Origin: Sweltsa coloradensis
Taxonomy: Eukaryota; Arthropoda; Insecta; Plecoptera; Chloroperlidae
Assembly: GCA_024449915.1 (NCBI GenBank)
Contig: JAMZAV010000064.1
Span: 310,001-374,000 of the forward strand
DNA: 64,000 nucleotides
Direction of reading: 5' to 3'
The first letter of the stretch is position 1; each line of letters opens with the position of its first letter. This document shows positions 62,251-64,000 of the stretch, in pieces. Made by a program: the position numbers and the translations under genes. The notes beneath the pieces were generated by a model. The model was not told where the DNA came from and did no database searches. It worked only from the letters and a program-made list of their open reading frames with translations.

Positions 62251-62749
62251 CACTCGCACTCACTGTCGCACTCACTCACTGTCGCAGTCACACTCACTGT
62301 CGCACTCACACTCACTGTCGCACTCACACTCACTGTCGCACTCACACTCACTGTCGCACTCACACTCACTGTCGCACTCACTCACTGTCGCAGTCACACT
62401 CACTGTCGCACTCACACTCACTGTCGCACTCACACTCACTGTCGCACTCACTCACTGTCGCAGTCACACTCACTGTCGCACTCACACTCACTGTCGCACT
62501 CACTCACTGTCGCAGTCACACTCACTGTTGCACTCACAATCACTGTTGCACTCACACTCACTGTCGCAGTCACACTCACTGTCGCACTCGCACTCACTGT
62601 CGCACTCGCACTCACTGTCGCACTCACACTCACACTCACACTCACACTCACACTCACACTCACACTCACACGCACACGCGCACGCGCACTCGCACTCGCA
62701 CTCGCACTCGCACTCGCACTCGCACTCGCACTCACACACACACACACGC
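62251..62749 (+). repeat. Hexamer-based minisatellite (CACTCA/CTGTCG/CACTCG)
   Basis: From 62251 to about 62628 the array alternates 18-bp units (CACTCA, CACTCA, CTGTCG) with shorter variants containing CAGTCA. This is followed by pure (CACTCA)n (about 62624-62670), a CACACGCGCACGCGC transition, (CACTCG)n (about 62687-62731) and (CA)n (to about 62747). All units are multiples of six without stops, so five or six frames stay open. The long open frames on both strands here (62181-62917) are by-products of the array. Confidence 0.95.
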
Positions 62750-63436
62750 TCGTACACATCGTACACACGTTTCACATGGATACTGTTTTGTATTAAATTA
62801 ATAATCATTATCATAACTTTAGTCATGTTCTGGCTATACATCCTATTGTTTGCCCGAAGGGGGGAGAGTTTAATTTTGCTAATGATGTTGTCATCTCCCT
62901 CAGTGTCAGCACTGTAATTACTAACTTGTATTCGTGTACCATATGAAGCTAATCAGACAAACAAACAAACTACAAACATACAAACTTGTCAAATAGACAA
63001 ATTAAAAGTTTAAATTGCAAACTGTTAAAGAAATGTTTCACTAATTGTGTGTGAGTCCTTATTTTATTTCATTATAACTCTTTGACGTTACTTACAATAT
63101 GTAACATTTTAACTTAATTTATTGGTGTTGATCTCTCCGAAATCTCTACAATTGAAGACAGAGTAACATCTAATTGATTATTGTTGGTTTAATGTAATCT
63201 GTCCCTAGAGAATGATTAAGTACTAACGTAATTAAGGCCAGGCTATGGCATACCATTCAATTATTGATAGTGTTGTAATCAAAAAGTTGATATCGATTGA
63301 TCACCAATTTATTATTTGTGTATTTTCGATAATATAAAATTTGTATCGCAAGACTTGGCCTACTATTGAGGCTAAAAAGATTGATTGGGGAACGCCAAAT
63401 ATGCATAACGGTTTCACGTTTTCACTCGCTTTCAAT
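62750..63436. other. No gene recognised
   Basis: A+T-rich sequence after the minisatellite, with no open frame beyond those reading out of the array. Confidence 0.55.
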
Positions 63437-63456
63437 GACCCGGCACCTCCACCAAA
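63437..63456 (+). repeat. tRNA-Ala 3'-end motif, copy 6 (opposite strand)
   Basis: The plus strand reads GACCCGGCACCTCCACCAAA. It is the only copy on this strand. It is followed by ATCATTATAATATT and has no SINE next to it. Confidence 0.9.
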
Positions 63457-63769
63457 ATCATTATAATATTAATACTCGAGTCAAAATTTCGGGTTATTCG
63501 CACACCTCTGCCGTTACAATTATTATTGACTATTATTATAATTAAATCTATATTTATTTATTTTATTTCCCACTCTACAAATATATATCTTGACAAAACC
63601 TTTATTTTATCTTGTACAAATCAACTGGTAAATAAACTATCCTATTTTAGTGTATGGTATATCTTGTGCGGGACTTACATACCACCCACCACCACCTACG
63701 TGTATTTCGCAATGAGTTGCGCTATGCAAAGACTTTGTAAGGAAGAGTTACCTATACTTTGACTCCACA

Positions 63770-63901
63770 ATGCGGCTCTCTTGCAGAGTTCTCTCCTCCA
63801 TAAAGTTACCCAAGTTCCGTCCTGCCCAGCCAGCCGTTGAGCAGAAGTTCGTCATCCTCCTGGTCGTCGACGACTTCGATTCTCCCCCCCCACACAAGTG
63901 A
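63770..63901. CDS. Weak candidate exon or small open frame at the right edge
   Basis: A G+C-richer island in A+T-rich DNA. The plus strand reads a 43-codon frame from ATG 63770 to TGA 63899-63901 (begins MRLSCRVLSS, contains KFVILLVVDDFDSP). The minus strand reads IEVVDDQEDDELLLNGWLGR and then TAA (63806-63808), or alternatively a GT donor (GG|GTAACT) at the same place. The acidic, well-mixed minus-strand peptide looks more like coding sequence than most frames in this window. No pyrimidine-rich acceptor is visible upstream of it, and I recognise neither peptide. Confidence 0.2.
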
Positions 63902-64000
63902 ACTATTGACCCAGGTCAACAGTTCAAGTATTGCGTGACATGAGTAAGAGGGTTTCAGGGTCAACACGTTTCAGTTTTATTCCAAAGAAAATCGTGATCT

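Noticed and set aside
62181..62917. Long open frames on both strands (up to 206 codons)
   Set aside because: They are read-through of a hexamer-based array without stop codons, giving His-Thr, Ser-Leu or Glu-Cys repeats on overlapping frames of both strands. There is no start context or domain.

Overview
The window looks like gene-poor DNA from an invertebrate animal. It is strongly A+T-rich (roughly two thirds A+T by eye). It shows no bacterial operons, ribosome binding sites or long open frames. It does show a spliceosomal-type exon, many microsatellites, tRNA-derived SINEs with Pol III A and B boxes, and a decayed non-LTR retrotransposon of the restriction-like-endonuclease type. I cannot name the species.

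Layout. Positions 1-7643 are mostly unrecognised, apart from a diverged direct repeat at the left edge and one SINE. Positions 7644-7715 hold the only protein-coding exon I would defend: a 23-codon first coding exon with a polypyrimidine tract plus AG in front and GTGAGC behind. No second exon of that gene could be recognised, so much of the window may be its intron or flank. Positions 13.75-15.0 kb are a dense repeat knot: an 80-bp tandem duplication, a (TA)n run, a hairpin made of two head-to-head tRNA-derived SINE copies, a second inverted repeat, and two further tRNA-like SINE heads. Positions 21.45-22.47 kb hold a tandem dimer of an unknown repeat whose GCGTAGCGAG section recurs near 55.05 kb. 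Positions 27.6-28.6 kb hold a large foldback structure with two nested sets of direct repeats. Positions 36.4-39.2 kb hold a 5'-truncated, frameshifted Dong/R4-like LINE on the minus strand (reverse transcriptase with FYMDD, CCHC knuckle, PD-D/K endonuclease), embedded between two (TAA)n arrays. At 45.2-46.1 kb a SINE is split by a 623-bp DNA transposon with TTAA target duplication. Positions 62.25-62.75 kb are a (CACTCA)(CACTCA)(CTGTCG)-type satellite.

The most unusual signal is a 20-nt motif, TACCCGGCACCTCCACCAAA, present six times in otherwise unrelated surroundings (five on the minus strand, one on the plus). It matches the last 18 nt of a tRNA-Ala, positions 59-76 including the non-genomic CCA, followed by AA. 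In two cases it is fused to the truncated 5' end of a SINE with the CCA end at the junction. That is what reverse-transcriptase template switching onto mature tRNA, stopping at m1A58, would leave.

There is no pathway-level gene cooperation to describe. What cooperates here are mobile elements: the LINE-type machinery is the plausible source of the SINE copies and of the tRNA-end insertions.
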